Part shown: one piece after another, positions 35,091-44,242 of the stretch
How positions within the stretch are numbered: the stretch's first letter is position 1
Layout of the letters: each line of letters starts with the position of its first letter
Assembly: GCF_007997215.1 (NCBI RefSeq)
Contig: NZ_VORW01000021.1
Coordinates: 17,654 to 81,653, forward strand
DNA: 64,000 bases
Direction: 5' to 3'
From: Algoriphagus aquimarinus
GTDB taxonomy: Bacteria; Bacteroidota; Bacteroidia; Cytophagales; Cyclobacteriaceae
Position numbers and translations under genes: made by a program
Notes under the pieces: model-generated
What the model was told of the DNA's origin: nothing
What the model saw: only the letters and a program-made list of their open reading frames with translations
Database searches by the model: none

Positions 35091-36536
35091 ATGATTCATT
35101 TCAAAGAAATAGGGAAGATCATGGGCGCACTCTTGGTGCTAATAGCCCTTTTGATGCTTCCCGGAGTAATTTTTTCAATACATTTTGAAGAAGATCCTTG
35201 GCCAGTACTGAGTTCTGCTGTGATCACCATGATCATCGGAATGACGCTTTTCTTTTCTTTTTCAAAGCAAGACCAAAATATCAGAAAACGAGAAGGTTAC
35301 CTGATAGTAGCCTTGAGCTGGGTTTTTATGGCTGGTTTTGGGATGCTTCCTTATATTTTGAGTCATGAAATTGTCAGTTTCGAAGATGCGCTTTTCGAGA
35401 CTATGTCAGGTCTTACGACTACAGGGGCTTCTATTTTGACTGATATTGAAGCGATGCCAAAAGGTTTGCTCTTTTGGAGAAGCATGACTCAGTGGATAGG
35501 AGGCTTGGGAATAATCGTATTGACTGTTGCTATTTTTCCGCTTTTGGGAATTGGTGGGATTGAGCTTTTTGTGGCTGAATCACCTGGCCCTACTTCTGAT
35601 AAAGTGCACCCAAGAATATCAGAAACAGCTAAGCGTCTTTGGTATGTGTATGTAGGTCTTACTGTATTGGCAATGCTGCTTTATTGGGCAGGAGGGATGA
35701 ACTTCTTCGACGCAATAAATCATGCGCTGACTACTTTGGCTACCGGTGGTTTCTCTACCAAAAATGCCAGTATGGCGTATTATGATTCGGCTTTCATACA
35801 ATATGTAGCCATCTTATTTATGTTTTTGGCGGGCACTAACTTTACGGTTATCTACTTTGGCTTGATAGGTAAATTCAAGAGAGTACTTAAGAGTGATGAA
35901 TTTAAAACGTATGGGCTAACTCTTCTGGTAGTTGCTGTTATTCTTTATTTCCCTATAGCTGCTACAGGTATTGATCCTGAATTGGCATTCAGAAAGTCAC
36001 TTTTTCAGGTAGTTTCGATAGTTACTACTACAGGATTTGTTACGGATGATTATACGCAGTATAGCGAAGGAGTGACCTTTATCTGCTTTATGCTTCTGTT
36101 CATAGGAGGTTGCGCTGGATCTACTGCGGGCGGAATCAAGTTTGTGAGACACCTTACTTTTATCAAAAATTCATGGCTGGAATTTAAGCGCTTGGTGCAC
36201 CCAAGAGCAATTGTTCCTTTGATCATAAATGGTGATCGGGTAACAGGTAGAATCATCACACACATCATGAATTTCTTGCTGATTTACCTATTGACTTTTG
36301 TTCTGGGCTCTTTAGCACTTTCACTGATGGGGTATGATCTGGTTACTTCCTTTGGAGCTGTCGCTACCTGTTTGGCAAATGTGGGACCAGGAATTGGATC
36401 CGTTGGGCCTGTGGATAATTTTGCGTTTTTCTCGCCTGCTGCTAAAATATTCCTTTCTGTGATCATGCTGCTTGGACGATTAGAACTCTACACCTTGTTG
36501 ATTTTATTCACTCCTTTCTTCTGGAGAGCGAATTAA
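35091..36536 (+). CDS. trkH: Trk potassium uptake channel subunit TrkH
   Basis: A 481-residue inner-membrane K+ channel with four membrane-pore-membrane repeats. The selectivity-filter glycines are visible: MSGLTTTGASI, TTLATGGFST, VTTTGFVTDD and CLANVGPGIGS. IGGLGIIVLTVAIFPLLGIGG is typical of TrkH. It forms a complex with TrkA, encoded directly upstream. About 150 bp separate it from the next lipoprotein gene, and no clear terminator was found. Confidence 0.95.
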   Translation: MIHFKEIGKIMGALLVLIALLMLPGVIFSIHFEEDPWPVLSSAVITMIIGMTLFFSFSKQDQNIRKREGYLIVALSWVFMAGFGMLPYILSHEIVSFEDALFETMSGLTTTGASILTDIEAMPKGLLFWRSMTQWIGGLGIIVLTVAIFPLLGIGGIELFVAESPGPTSDKVHPRISETAKRLWYVYVGLTVLAMLLYWAGGMNFFDAINHALTTLATGGFSTKNASMAYYDSAFIQYVAILFMFLAGTNFTVIYFGLIGKFKRVLKSDEFKTYGLTLLVVAVILYFPIAATGIDPELAFRKSLFQVVSIVTTTGFVTDDYTQYSEGVTFICFMLLFIGGCAGSTAGGIKFVRHLTFIKNSWLEFKRLVHPRAIVPLIINGDRVTGRIITHIMNFLLIYLLTFVLGSLALSLMGYDLVTSFGAVATCLANVGPGIGSVGPVDNFAFFSPAAKIFLSVIMLLGRLELYTLLILFTPFFWRAN

Positions 36537-36683
36537 TCACAGTCTTGTAATTTGAGTTTTGGTGATCAAAAATCCCGATTAAATTAATGATTCAATAATG
36601 AGAAGGGATATAGCCAAATAGATAATGTTAGGATTATCGAACAGGATGAAATCTCTTTCCGTTGAGCTACCAAAGACTGATCT

Positions 36684-37196
36684 ATGAGAAATATAATTTT
36701 AGGACTTCTGCTTTTAGTGAGTTTTGGATCATGCAGTGAGAGTGATCCTGATCTTTATACAGGACAGCAGGTAGAGTATCAATTGAATAAGGCGAGCGAA
36801 TATGAATATACCGGTGCGCTTACAATCAGAGAATTAACTGATGGTAATTTAGAGTTGACTTTACAATTGGTAGGTGCGAAAAGTACTTCTGCCAATACAT
36901 TTCCAGCACATTTGCATTTCGGAGATTATACTAATCCAGTAGCTCCCATGGCATTTATGCTGAATCCCGTGAGCGGATCTACTCTTCAAAGTAAGACTGT
37001 GCTAGGCTCGTTAATGAATGGAACAAAGTTGAGTTTTGAAGATATGAAGACTTTCGACGGGCATGTGAAAGTGCATTTAGCAAGTGAGGGACCAGATTAT
37101 AAGGTGATTTTGGTGGCTGGCAATATTGGCTACAATGTCAATGAAAATCTAACGTTTGATGCCTCTCTAATGACTAGTTGCTCACCGGATTTCTAA
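36684..37196 (+). CDS. Small lipoprotein of unknown function
   Basis: A 170-residue protein with a lipoprotein signal (lipobox SFGSC, Cys17). The mature part is beta-rich, with FPAHLHFGDYTNP and DGHVKVHLASEG. This pattern faintly recalls CHRD or superoxide-dismutase-like beta sandwiches, but no metal-ligand set is complete, so I assign no function. It is followed by a strong bidirectional terminator shared with the convergent lipoprotein gene at 37267. Confidence 0.7.
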   Translation: MRNIILGLLLLVSFGSCSESDPDLYTGQQVEYQLNKASEYEYTGALTIRELTDGNLELTLQLVGAKSTSANTFPAHLHFGDYTNPVAPMAFMLNPVSGSTLQSKTVLGSLMNGTKLSFEDMKTFDGHVKVHLASEGPDYKVILVAGNIGYNVNENLTFDASLMTSCSPDF

Positions 37197-37213
37197 AAAT
37201 TAATAGTCTTCAA

Positions 37214-37249
37214 AACACAAAAAGCAGCTCTAAAGCTGCTTTTTGTGTT
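37214..37249. terminator. Bidirectional terminator
   Basis: A 16-bp perfect stem, AACACAAAAAGCAGCT (37214-37229) with AGCTGCTTTTTGTGTT (37234-37249), and a 4-nt loop CTAA. It lies between convergent genes. A/T-rich outer arms give U-rich ends in both directions. Confidence 0.9.
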
Positions 37250-37266
37250 TTAAATGAAAGCAATTA

Positions 37267-37866
37267 TTATTCAACTACAACTGGGAAAGTGATGTCTAGA
37301 TCAGTTTCTCCACCTGCTTTAGCGTAATCTTGAAAATTTGGATTATCTGCACCGGGATAATTTTTATCCAAAGCGTGACGTAGAAGTAGCTGGATATTCG
37401 CAGTATTAACCCCTGGGCTTTGCTGAACAGTTACGATTCCTTTTAGACCGATTAACTCAGCTCCATCATCGTTGTATTCGTAAGATAGAAACGGAGAACT
37501 GGTGAAAGCTGAGCCTAAGAAATAGAACTGGTGCTCATCGCCTTCAGCTCTAATTTCCTCCGTGATGTCTTCTCCGGCTACTGAATTGTACACGTCAACT
37601 GACATTTCATATCTTTTTCCTTTGGTCAGCATGACCGTTTCTACATCTGGGGCAGAGCCAATTTCAATTCCCTCGGAATCTGAAGCGGTGAAGTCAAAAG
37701 GGGCGCCCAAAGCATTTCCGCTTGCATCGATTTCTTGAAAAGTAAGTGTGACATCGGTAATCAATTCTCCATCATTTTCTGGAACCGGATCTTCACTTTT
37801 ACAGCTTGAAAAGAAGAGGGATGCCACTGCTAGCGCGATAAGGTAAAGGTTGCTTTTTGTGCTCAT
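37267..37866 (-). CDS. TonB-receptor partner lipoprotein ('type 1 periplasmic binding fold' family)
   Basis: A 199-residue lipoprotein (Cys22 in FFSSCKSEDP; lysine and acidic residues follow the cysteine, as seen in some surface-exported Bacteroidota lipoproteins). The sequence resembles a family named by databases 'type 1 periplasmic binding fold superfamily protein': DVTLTFQEIDASG, then EDITEEIRAEGDEHQFYFLG, LLLRHALDKNYPG, and the end GGETDLDITFPVVVE. It follows the TonB-dependent receptor gene by 10 bp and probably helps it capture the ligand. The identity of that ligand is not evident. Confidence 0.8.
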   Translation of the reverse strand: MSTKSNLYLIALAVASLFFSSCKSEDPVPENDGELITDVTLTFQEIDASGNALGAPFDFTASDSEGIEIGSAPDVETVMLTKGKRYEMSVDVYNSVAGEDITEEIRAEGDEHQFYFLGSAFTSSPFLSYEYNDDGAELIGLKGIVTVQQSPGVNTANIQLLLRHALDKNYPGADNPNFQDYAKAGGETDLDITFPVVVE

Positions 37867-37876
37867 AATTAGTTGG

Positions 37877-40183
37877 TTAGAATTCGTAATTGATTTTTAT
37901 TAGGACATTTCTTCCCATATCGTAGGAGAAGTATCTGAAGCGATTCATGTAGTCTTTGTAGCTGGTATTGAAGAGATTTTGCACCTGAAGGCCCAAATTC
38001 AACTTGTCATCTCCGACGTTAAATTCCTTATTGTAAGAGATGTTGAAAAGTGCATAAGCCGATGGTGGGGGAGCAATATCAAAATCTGGCTCTCTATTTT
38101 GCTTCGCAACCAAGACATTGCTTAAGGTTATCTTATTTGTCCGGGAATCAGTGGCTTGGGAAAAGTCGTACGAAATGCCCCAATCCATTCTGTTAGATGG
38201 AATAAAAGGAAAATAGTTGTTGTCATCGGTGTTCTTTGCCTGAACGATTGAACCTTTTAGGTAGCCACTTATTTTCTCTGTGAACTCGTAGCTGCCAGCA
38301 AAGTCAAATCCGTAGAATAACGCATTTGCCTGCAAGTATTCGTAAATATTGAAGGTGCCCCTAAGACTCGTATACACTTCTCCAGTAGGATTTAGATATA
38401 TGTAATCGCTGATAGGATTCAGGTATGCTGTGAATTCCAGATGAGTCCTTTTACCGTCGTATTGTAGCTCGTTAATCCATTTCAGGGATTTTTCGGACAC
38501 CATATCAGGATTGCCGATTTCCACTGCAGCTGCACCATGATGAAGCCCCTCACTGAATAATTCGTTCACATTCGGTGGTCTCCAAGCGGAACCAAGATTT
38601 GAATTGAAGGTCAGATCCGGACTGATGTGATAGAGTCCACCTAAGAACGCGGAGAAATTTTGATAAGCTATATCGGCGGTTCTCAACTCTTGATTGATGT
38701 ATCTGGCGGTGCTGACATTTCTAAAGTCATATCTTACGCCAGCTTCCACTTCCAATGGGCCTTTGGAGTACTTTTCCATAGCGTACAAGCCTGTATTCAC
38801 CATGTCATAGTTTGGGATCAATGGTGTTACTCCGGTCCCAGGAACATTGCTATTTGCCTGTTGGATGAAGTTGATTCCCCATGTCCCGCTCAGTTCATTT
38901 TTGTGCGTATGGTTCACGTAGAGATCTACTGTGTTGGTATAAAGCTCCAGGTCCAAACTAGCTTTCTCATTCAAATTGCCTCTTCTCTTGTCAAATTCCT
39001 GTCTGTGGTTGAGCTGAAAGCCATACTGGAAGTTTAATTTCCAGCTTTCAGAAATATGATAGTGAGACTTCAACTTTGCTAGATGATGGGTTACTCTTTG
39101 CTTTGGATTGAGGATGTCATAACTGAACTCTCCATCTGCGAATGGACGTCCATTCACAATAATATTTTGAAGATCAGAGAGATTTCCCGTGTGTGAGTCA
39201 TTCAAAATTCCCAATTCAGTATGGAAAAGACTGTAATAAGCTTCCACTCCAAGTTTGGAACTGCTATAGCCAAGCGAGCTGCTTAAGTTTAGCTCACTTA
39301 CCCCAGTGTTTTCTTGGATATAATCGGGAGATTTCACGTTGCCGGACCTTTTTGCAGAGCCCTGAATTCTATATCCCAAACCTTTGATTTTGTCTGAGCC
39401 ACCTACATGTACCAAGTTAATGTTCCCCATACGGCCATTAGTTCCGCCAACTAGGTTAAGATTAGTCTTACTAAATTTTTTAGTAGGAAGAGGGGCTGGA
39501 TTTACCAAAATCACTCCACCCATAGCTTCCGGCCCGTATCGTACTGTTTCTGCGCCTTTTACTACTGTGATTTCATCTGCTAGAAAAGGATCGATTTCAG
39601 GAGCGTGCTCAGCTCCCCATTGTTGCCCTTCCAGCCGGATGCCATTGTTCATAATCATAATCCGATTACTGTGCATGCCGTGGATTACAGGTTTTGAGAT
39701 GCTATTTCCTGTAGAAAAAGTAGATACTCCGGAGATTCGTTTTAGACTTTCTCCCAGATTTTCACCTCTGGATTCCATGAGGTTTTCTCCGTATAGTGCA
39801 GAGACGGCTGTCGTAGTTTGTACAGCATCACGATGCCCGTGAACTTCCACGCCTTGTAAACCCACCGCTTCTTCTTCCAGCCTATAGGTTTTGCTAAAAG
39901 TGGTGGACTCTAACTTAATGCTGTCTGTTATGGTTTTATGACCCAGGTATTGAATAGTGACCGTATAGTTTCCGCTGCAAAGATTCTTTATCGTGAAATT
40001 TCCGTTTTGATCACTGACGGCTCCTTCTTCAGCCTCGATTACCCATACGTATGCAGCCTCTATTGGCTCGTTATTTTCTAGGTGTATGATTTTTCCCCGA
40101 ATAGATAGCGAGCAATCCTGAGCCTGAATTTTAAATCCAAGCAGTAGAATCAATGTTAATAGTATTCCTGTTTTCAAATTCAC
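37877..40183 (-). CDS. TonB-dependent outer-membrane receptor
   Basis: A 768-residue receptor starting with GTG at 40183. It has a signal peptide (cleavage near IQA-Q, residue 21), a CarboxypepD_reg-like domain (about 25-105), a plug (about 115-225, with EITVVKGAETVRYGPEAMGG) and a 22-strand barrel ending VLIKINYEF. The barrel part HRQEFDKRRGN followed by LDLELYTNTVDLYVNH resembles ZnuD-type receptors, so Zn2+ or another metal is a candidate substrate; this is inference. It is the first gene of an operon with the lipoprotein at 37267. TATTTTTG (40188-40195, minus strand) lies directly before the start codon, so the message may be nearly leaderless. Confidence 0.9.
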   Translation of the reverse strand: MNLKTGILLTLILLLGFKIQAQDCSLSIRGKIIHLENNEPIEAAYVWVIEAEEGAVSDQNGNFTIKNLCSGNYTVTIQYLGHKTITDSIKLESTTFSKTYRLEEEAVGLQGVEVHGHRDAVQTTTAVSALYGENLMESRGENLGESLKRISGVSTFSTGNSISKPVIHGMHSNRIMIMNNGIRLEGQQWGAEHAPEIDPFLADEITVVKGAETVRYGPEAMGGVILVNPAPLPTKKFSKTNLNLVGGTNGRMGNINLVHVGGSDKIKGLGYRIQGSAKRSGNVKSPDYIQENTGVSELNLSSSLGYSSSKLGVEAYYSLFHTELGILNDSHTGNLSDLQNIIVNGRPFADGEFSYDILNPKQRVTHHLAKLKSHYHISESWKLNFQYGFQLNHRQEFDKRRGNLNEKASLDLELYTNTVDLYVNHTHKNELSGTWGINFIQQANSNVPGTGVTPLIPNYDMVNTGLYAMEKYSKGPLEVEAGVRYDFRNVSTARYINQELRTADIAYQNFSAFLGGLYHISPDLTFNSNLGSAWRPPNVNELFSEGLHHGAAAVEIGNPDMVSEKSLKWINELQYDGKRTHLEFTAYLNPISDYIYLNPTGEVYTSLRGTFNIYEYLQANALFYGFDFAGSYEFTEKISGYLKGSIVQAKNTDDNNYFPFIPSNRMDWGISYDFSQATDSRTNKITLSNVLVAKQNREPDFDIAPPPSAYALFNISYNKEFNVGDDKLNLGLQVQNLFNTSYKDYMNRFRYFSYDMGRNVLIKINYEF

Positions 40184-40481
40184 AATGCAAAAATAGAAGG
40201 CCTTGGAATTATAAACTAGTATAAATGAAACAAAGTTGCATTTATAGGATAAATGGTAAATTGTAGCGGCTAACAGACCATATGGATGGAAATGCTAATG
40301 ATGTTAGTAGGAGGAGACCGCAGCATGAAGTCTGGCAGGGATGGCATAAGACAGGAGAGGCTGAATTTTGAGCGTGGGACATTATCTGTTTTTTGACAAC
40401 AGAAAATCAAAAGTTCGTACAAACCGCGTCATTCTGTGACATCTATTCTTTAGTGAAAATTCTAATTCATACTTTTAGGCA

Positions 40482-41846
40482 ATGGAATTTGCCATAGTAG
40501 ATATTGAGACCACCGGCGGCGCGCCGAAACATGGTGGTATAACAGAGGTAGCGGTTTTGATTCACGACGGGGAATCGATTATAAGAGAGTATCAGACGCT
40601 TCTTAATCCCGAGCAAGCTATCCCAACTTACATTACCGGTTTGACTGGAATCGATAATTTCATGGTGAGGCATAAGCCCACGTTTTCAGATATTCAAGAA
40701 GAATTATGGGACTTGCTTAATGATAGAGTATTCGTAGCACACAATGTTAGTTTTGATTACGGGTTTCTTCGGGAGGCATTTCTGAAAGTGGGGAAGGAAC
40801 TCAAAACTCCCAAACTCTGCACTGTCAAACTTAGTAGAAAAGTATACCCAGGAATGACTTCTTATAGTCTTGGAAGGCTTTGCGAAAGCCAGAAAATACA
40901 GATCGAAGCCAGGCACCGAGCAATGGGAGATGCGAAAGCTACAGCGATCTTGTTTGATAGAATGATCAAATCTGACTACCAAATCATCAATCAATCGCTT
41001 AAGAAAAATACAGGTGAGGCTTTTCTTCCTCCTAATTTCCCTCACTCCAAATTCAAGGAAATCCCTACTGCATGCGGGGTATATTATATGCTCGATGAGC
41101 ATAGTAAAGTCATCTATGTAGGCAAGGCGATAAATATCCGAGAGCGATTTAAGAATCACTTTTCAGGGCAATTACTTCCTAATCTGAAGCATAAACTTAA
41201 GACTGAAGTCTTTGATTTGAAATGGGAATTAACTGGAACTGAGTTAATGGCGCTTTTATTTGAGACATTGGAAATCAAGAGACTATGGCCTAAATATAAT
41301 TCTGCTTCCAAGCTTCCGAAGCGTCTGTTCGGCCTATTTCATTATGAGGATAATTCAGGTTATGGGAGATTTCAAGTTTCTAAAATCACCAAGTTTTTCA
41401 AGCCGATTGAATCCTTTTTCTCCATGGAGGAGGCTAATGCCTTTCTGAAAACAGGGATCAGCACTTATGGTTTATGTCCCAAACTATGTGGGCTTAGAAA
41501 AGTGAACTGTGAGCCAGAGGAGGAAATGAGCTGTAACGGTGCGTGTGATTTCACAGAGAAGCCAGAGGAATACAATAAGCGAGTGGCGGAGTTTATGGGC
41601 AAAATCAGGGAAAGCCAAAAGGAAATCCTGATCAAGCTAGATGGGCGGAATTCTAATGAGACTGCTTACTGCATGTTTGAAAGCGGTATGCTGAGCAGAT
41701 TTGCCTACTTGGAAAATGACCAGATTACAGAAGATATTCCATCCCAGCTTGAGCTAGTGACACAAGTGCCCGAGACCTTTTACATCTTACGTCAATTTAT
41801 ACATCAGATCAACCCTGAGCAGATATTGGTTCTGGAAACTAATTGA
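40482..41846 (+). CDS. DnaQ-type 3'-5' exonuclease fused to a GIY-YIG (UvrC/Cho-like) nuclease
   Basis: A 454-residue fusion. Residues 1-165 are a DEDDh exonuclease with Asp7 and Glu9 (DIETTG), AHNVSFDYGFL (86-96) and HRAMGDAKAT (145-154). Residues about 195-275 are a GIY-YIG domain: CGVYYML, VIYVGKAINIRERFKNHF and the conserved glutamate near 261 (LMALLFETLEIKRLWPKYN). Residues 332-355 hold five cysteines (332, 336, 343, 351, 355) followed by EKPEEYNKRVAEF, like the cysteine cluster and following helix of UvrC/Cho. A role in repair by nicking and trimming DNA is likely. The fusion is known in bacteria as an epsilon-subunit-like UvrC homolog. Confidence 0.88.
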   Translation: MEFAIVDIETTGGAPKHGGITEVAVLIHDGESIIREYQTLLNPEQAIPTYITGLTGIDNFMVRHKPTFSDIQEELWDLLNDRVFVAHNVSFDYGFLREAFLKVGKELKTPKLCTVKLSRKVYPGMTSYSLGRLCESQKIQIEARHRAMGDAKATAILFDRMIKSDYQIINQSLKKNTGEAFLPPNFPHSKFKEIPTACGVYYMLDEHSKVIYVGKAINIRERFKNHFSGQLLPNLKHKLKTEVFDLKWELTGTELMALLFETLEIKRLWPKYNSASKLPKRLFGLFHYEDNSGYGRFQVSKITKFFKPIESFFSMEEANAFLKTGISTYGLCPKLCGLRKVNCEPEEEMSCNGACDFTEKPEEYNKRVAEFMGKIRESQKEILIKLDGRNSNETAYCMFESGMLSRFAYLENDQITEDIPSQLELVTQVPETFYILRQFIHQINPEQILVLETN

Positions 41847-41852
41847 GTTCTC

Positions 41853-42752
41853 CTATAAGCTAGGGTCATTGAATGTATCGCCTTGGTTGATGTCGCCAGT
41901 TTCAAAGCCTTTTTTGAACCACTTCATACGCTGAGCGGAAGTGCCGTGCGTGAAGGAATCAGGCATCACACGACCTGTAGACTGCTTCTGAAGGCGATCA
42001 TCTCCGATAGCATTTGCGGCATTGAGCGCTTCATCCAAATCGCCTTTTTCCATCCATCCTACAGACTTTTGACTGTGATTTGCCCAGACTCCGGCTAAGA
42101 AATCTGCCTGAAGTTCCAGTTTTACAGAATACTGATTGTATTCTTTTTCACTTACTTGACCTCGAAGTTTGTCCATTTCTGCTGTGATACCAGAGATTTT
42201 CTGGATATGATGACCTACTTCATGAGCGATTACATAGGCCTGAGCAAAGTCTCCCGGAGCTTTCAACTTCACTTCCATTTCTTTAAAGAAGCTAAGATCT
42301 ATGTATAGTTTTTCATCACCTGGGCAATAGAAAGGTCCTGTAGCACTAGATGCAAGACCACAAGCAGATGACACTTGTCCGCTGAAAAGTACCAGAGTGG
42401 GTTCTCTGTAATTTTCCAGGATTTTATTCCAAACGTCTTCAGTATCTGCCAGTATAGTTTCACTAAAAGCAGCCAAACGGTCTTCCTCCGCCGAAGGTGT
42501 GTAATTGCTCTCGGTGGTGAAGCCTTGTCCGCCACCACCCATAAAATTCCCTAAAAAGGTAAGCGGGTTTGTACCAGTAACCACCGAGATGACAATGATA
42601 ATCCCGACTATGATTAGTCCGGTTTTAGAAAATAGAATTTTAATCAGTGGGCCAATTAGCATAGGATTAAACCCACCTCCACGTGATCCGCCACCGCTTA
42701 GACCCCGTCTATCATCTACATTGGAACTTCTTCTTCTTCCTTCCCATTTCAT
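41853..42752 (-). CDS. YpfJ-type neutral zinc metallopeptidase
   Basis: A 299-residue protein of the YpfJ/KPN_02809 family. Residues 1-30 are charged and glycine-rich (MKWEGRRRSSNVDDRRG), followed by one membrane segment (about 35-60). The peptidase domain has HEVGH (177-181) and the third ligand region LELQADFLAGVW. The double-Cys region SACGLASSATGPFYCPGD (130-145) is also typical. Membrane anchored, catalytic part probably periplasmic. The physiological substrate is unknown. Its stop codon is 6 bp from the end of the convergent exonuclease fusion gene. Confidence 0.9.
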   Translation of the reverse strand: MKWEGRRRSSNVDDRRGLSGGGSRGGGFNPMLIGPLIKILFSKTGLIIVGIIIVISVVTGTNPLTFLGNFMGGGGQGFTTESNYTPSAEEDRLAAFSETILADTEDVWNKILENYREPTLVLFSGQVSSACGLASSATGPFYCPGDEKLYIDLSFFKEMEVKLKAPGDFAQAYVIAHEVGHHIQKISGITAEMDKLRGQVSEKEYNQYSVKLELQADFLAGVWANHSQKSVGWMEKGDLDEALNAANAIGDDRLQKQSTGRVMPDSFTHGTSAQRMKWFKKGFETGDINQGDTFNDPSL

Positions 42753-42908
42753 ATGTTTGTCATTTTCTTTTCAGTGGTCATATGGAATCTCGCATAGCTG
42801 ATAACCATTCCTTGGTGTGATCCTTGAGTCATGCTCGATTTCATAGCATAAAAGGTTTTATTTTGTTTAAAATTAACCAAATTGAACAATCGGACAGTGT
42901 CCAAGAAC

Positions 42909-42916
42909 TATTTTTG
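42909..42916 (+). promoter_or_regulatory. Possible -7 element for the DUF1080 gene
   Basis: TATTTTTG matches TAnnTTTG and lies 26 bp before the ATG. A TTG at 42882-42884 is 24 nt upstream, longer than the usual spacer. Weak call. Confidence 0.35.
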
Positions 42917-42941
42917 AAAGAAAAACTTAAACCTAAAATCT

Positions 42942-43715
42942 ATGATCTGCAAAACTTTCCAAAGACTATCACTTAGTCTCGCATTAATTGGAGCTTTTAC
43001 GCTAGTGCAAGCTCAGACCGGCGTAGGAGCCAAGCCCGAAAAGGGTGCCAAGGTTTACCTTGATGGTTCGAAAAAATCACTTGAGAAAAACTGGACATAC
43101 TGGGAAGGACCACGTTTTTCTGCAGAAATGCCTATCAAATGGCCTGAAGTGACTGATCCTGTTGACGGGGGAAAGGCAATAAGCAGCAATGACCCTGCAG
43201 GCGCTGGCGGGAAGTACGGTGCCGCTGATATTGTGACCAACGAGAAATTCGAGGATTTCCGTGCACATGTGGAGTTTTTTATCAAAGATGAAGGTGGCAA
43301 CAGTGGTGTCTACTTACAGAATAGATATGAAGTACAGATTCTTGATGGAGACTACGGGGATCATGGTATGGCTGCGTTGATCAATGAACATATTCCAACT
43401 TCCAAAGAATACTATGGTGTAGGAAAGTGGAATGCATATGATATTGAGTTTAAAGCCGCTCGTTTTGAGGATGGAAAACTTGTAGCCAAACCTCGTGCGA
43501 CGGTGTATCTGAATGGTGTAAAAGTTCACGAAGACAAAGAAATACAGCAAGTTTGGGGAGGTCCAAACTCTGGCCTAGACGGAGGTAATGATGGTGGTAA
43601 AGGAATTACTGACACACCTGGAGGATTGAAGTTGCAAGCTGAAGGACATGATGTTTATTATAGAAATGTTTGGATCAAAAAGCTTGATCTGGATGGGAAA
43701 TCTACTGATTTCTAA
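42942..43715 (+). CDS. DUF1080 (3-keto-disaccharide hydrolase-type) exported protein
   Basis: A 257-residue exported protein: signal peptide (cleavage near VQA-Q, residue 25) and one DUF1080 concanavalin-like beta-sandwich. Typical parts are VTNEKFEDFRAHVEFFI, then GGNSGVYLQNRYEVQILD, GKWNAYDIEFKAARF and the C-terminal GGLKLQAEGHDVYYRNVWIK. DUF1080 proteins bind or hydrolyse sugars; some act on 3-keto-disaccharides. The exact substrate is unknown. A strong terminator follows, so it is a single-gene unit. Confidence 0.88.
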   Translation: MICKTFQRLSLSLALIGAFTLVQAQTGVGAKPEKGAKVYLDGSKKSLEKNWTYWEGPRFSAEMPIKWPEVTDPVDGGKAISSNDPAGAGGKYGAADIVTNEKFEDFRAHVEFFIKDEGGNSGVYLQNRYEVQILDGDYGDHGMAALINEHIPTSKEYYGVGKWNAYDIEFKAARFEDGKLVAKPRATVYLNGVKVHEDKEIQQVWGGPNSGLDGGNDGGKGITDTPGGLKLQAEGHDVYYRNVWIKKLDLDGKSTDF

Positions 43716-43732
43716 TAAGGAAAGTATACATG

Positions 43733-43769
43733 AAAAAGCCCTGAATCTTTTGGATTCAGGGCTTTTTTG
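43733..43769 (+). terminator. Terminator of the DUF1080 gene
   Basis: A 15-bp perfect stem, AAAAAGCCCTGAATC (43733-43747) with GATTCAGGGCTTTTT (43753-43767), loop TTTTG, ending in T6. It lies 18 bp past the stop codon. Confidence 0.93.
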
Positions 43770-44242
43770 CATTTAATCGTTAGCTGCTACTGGGAAATAA
43801 AGAAGGAGGTTTTTCCTTCTAATAATCTTTTGAAGCCTACGAGAAAAAGCTAGTACTAATTCCCATTTTAATACGGGGGTATTTTGTGCTTTTAACTTTA
43901 ATCGGGTAATCACAAGTTGGGTATATATATTCTTTCAAAGGGTACTCAATGATTTAGCCATTTGATTTAAAATCAAATTTTGGTTCCAAGGCAATGGATT
44001 CATTCGAATATTTTGGGCTAGGCTCCGGGGTAAGGCTCCGGGTGTTGAGAGTATAAGTGATATTAATAATTCCAGATATAGCTAAAATTTACTTTGGTGA
44101 TTCATTATTTCAATTTATCTGCGAATTATTATGCGAATATATACGAAGTGGGGTATATAATTTGGTATTTGTTTTATTTTTTTTGGTAAAAGTTAGAAAA
44201 GTGGTTTTTATTCCTGTTGAAATGCTCAAATGCGATTTGTCT
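43769..44242. other. AT-rich gap without a convincing gene
   Basis: 474 bp between the DUF1080 terminator and the convergent sixA gene. It holds a small hairpin AGAAGGA/TCCTTCT (43801-43820) and a direct repeat AGGCTCCGGG at 44020-44029 and 44033-44042. A 68-codon open frame at 44057-44263 is very hydrophobic and AT-driven, overlaps sixA antisense and is not supported as a gene. Confidence 0.5.
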
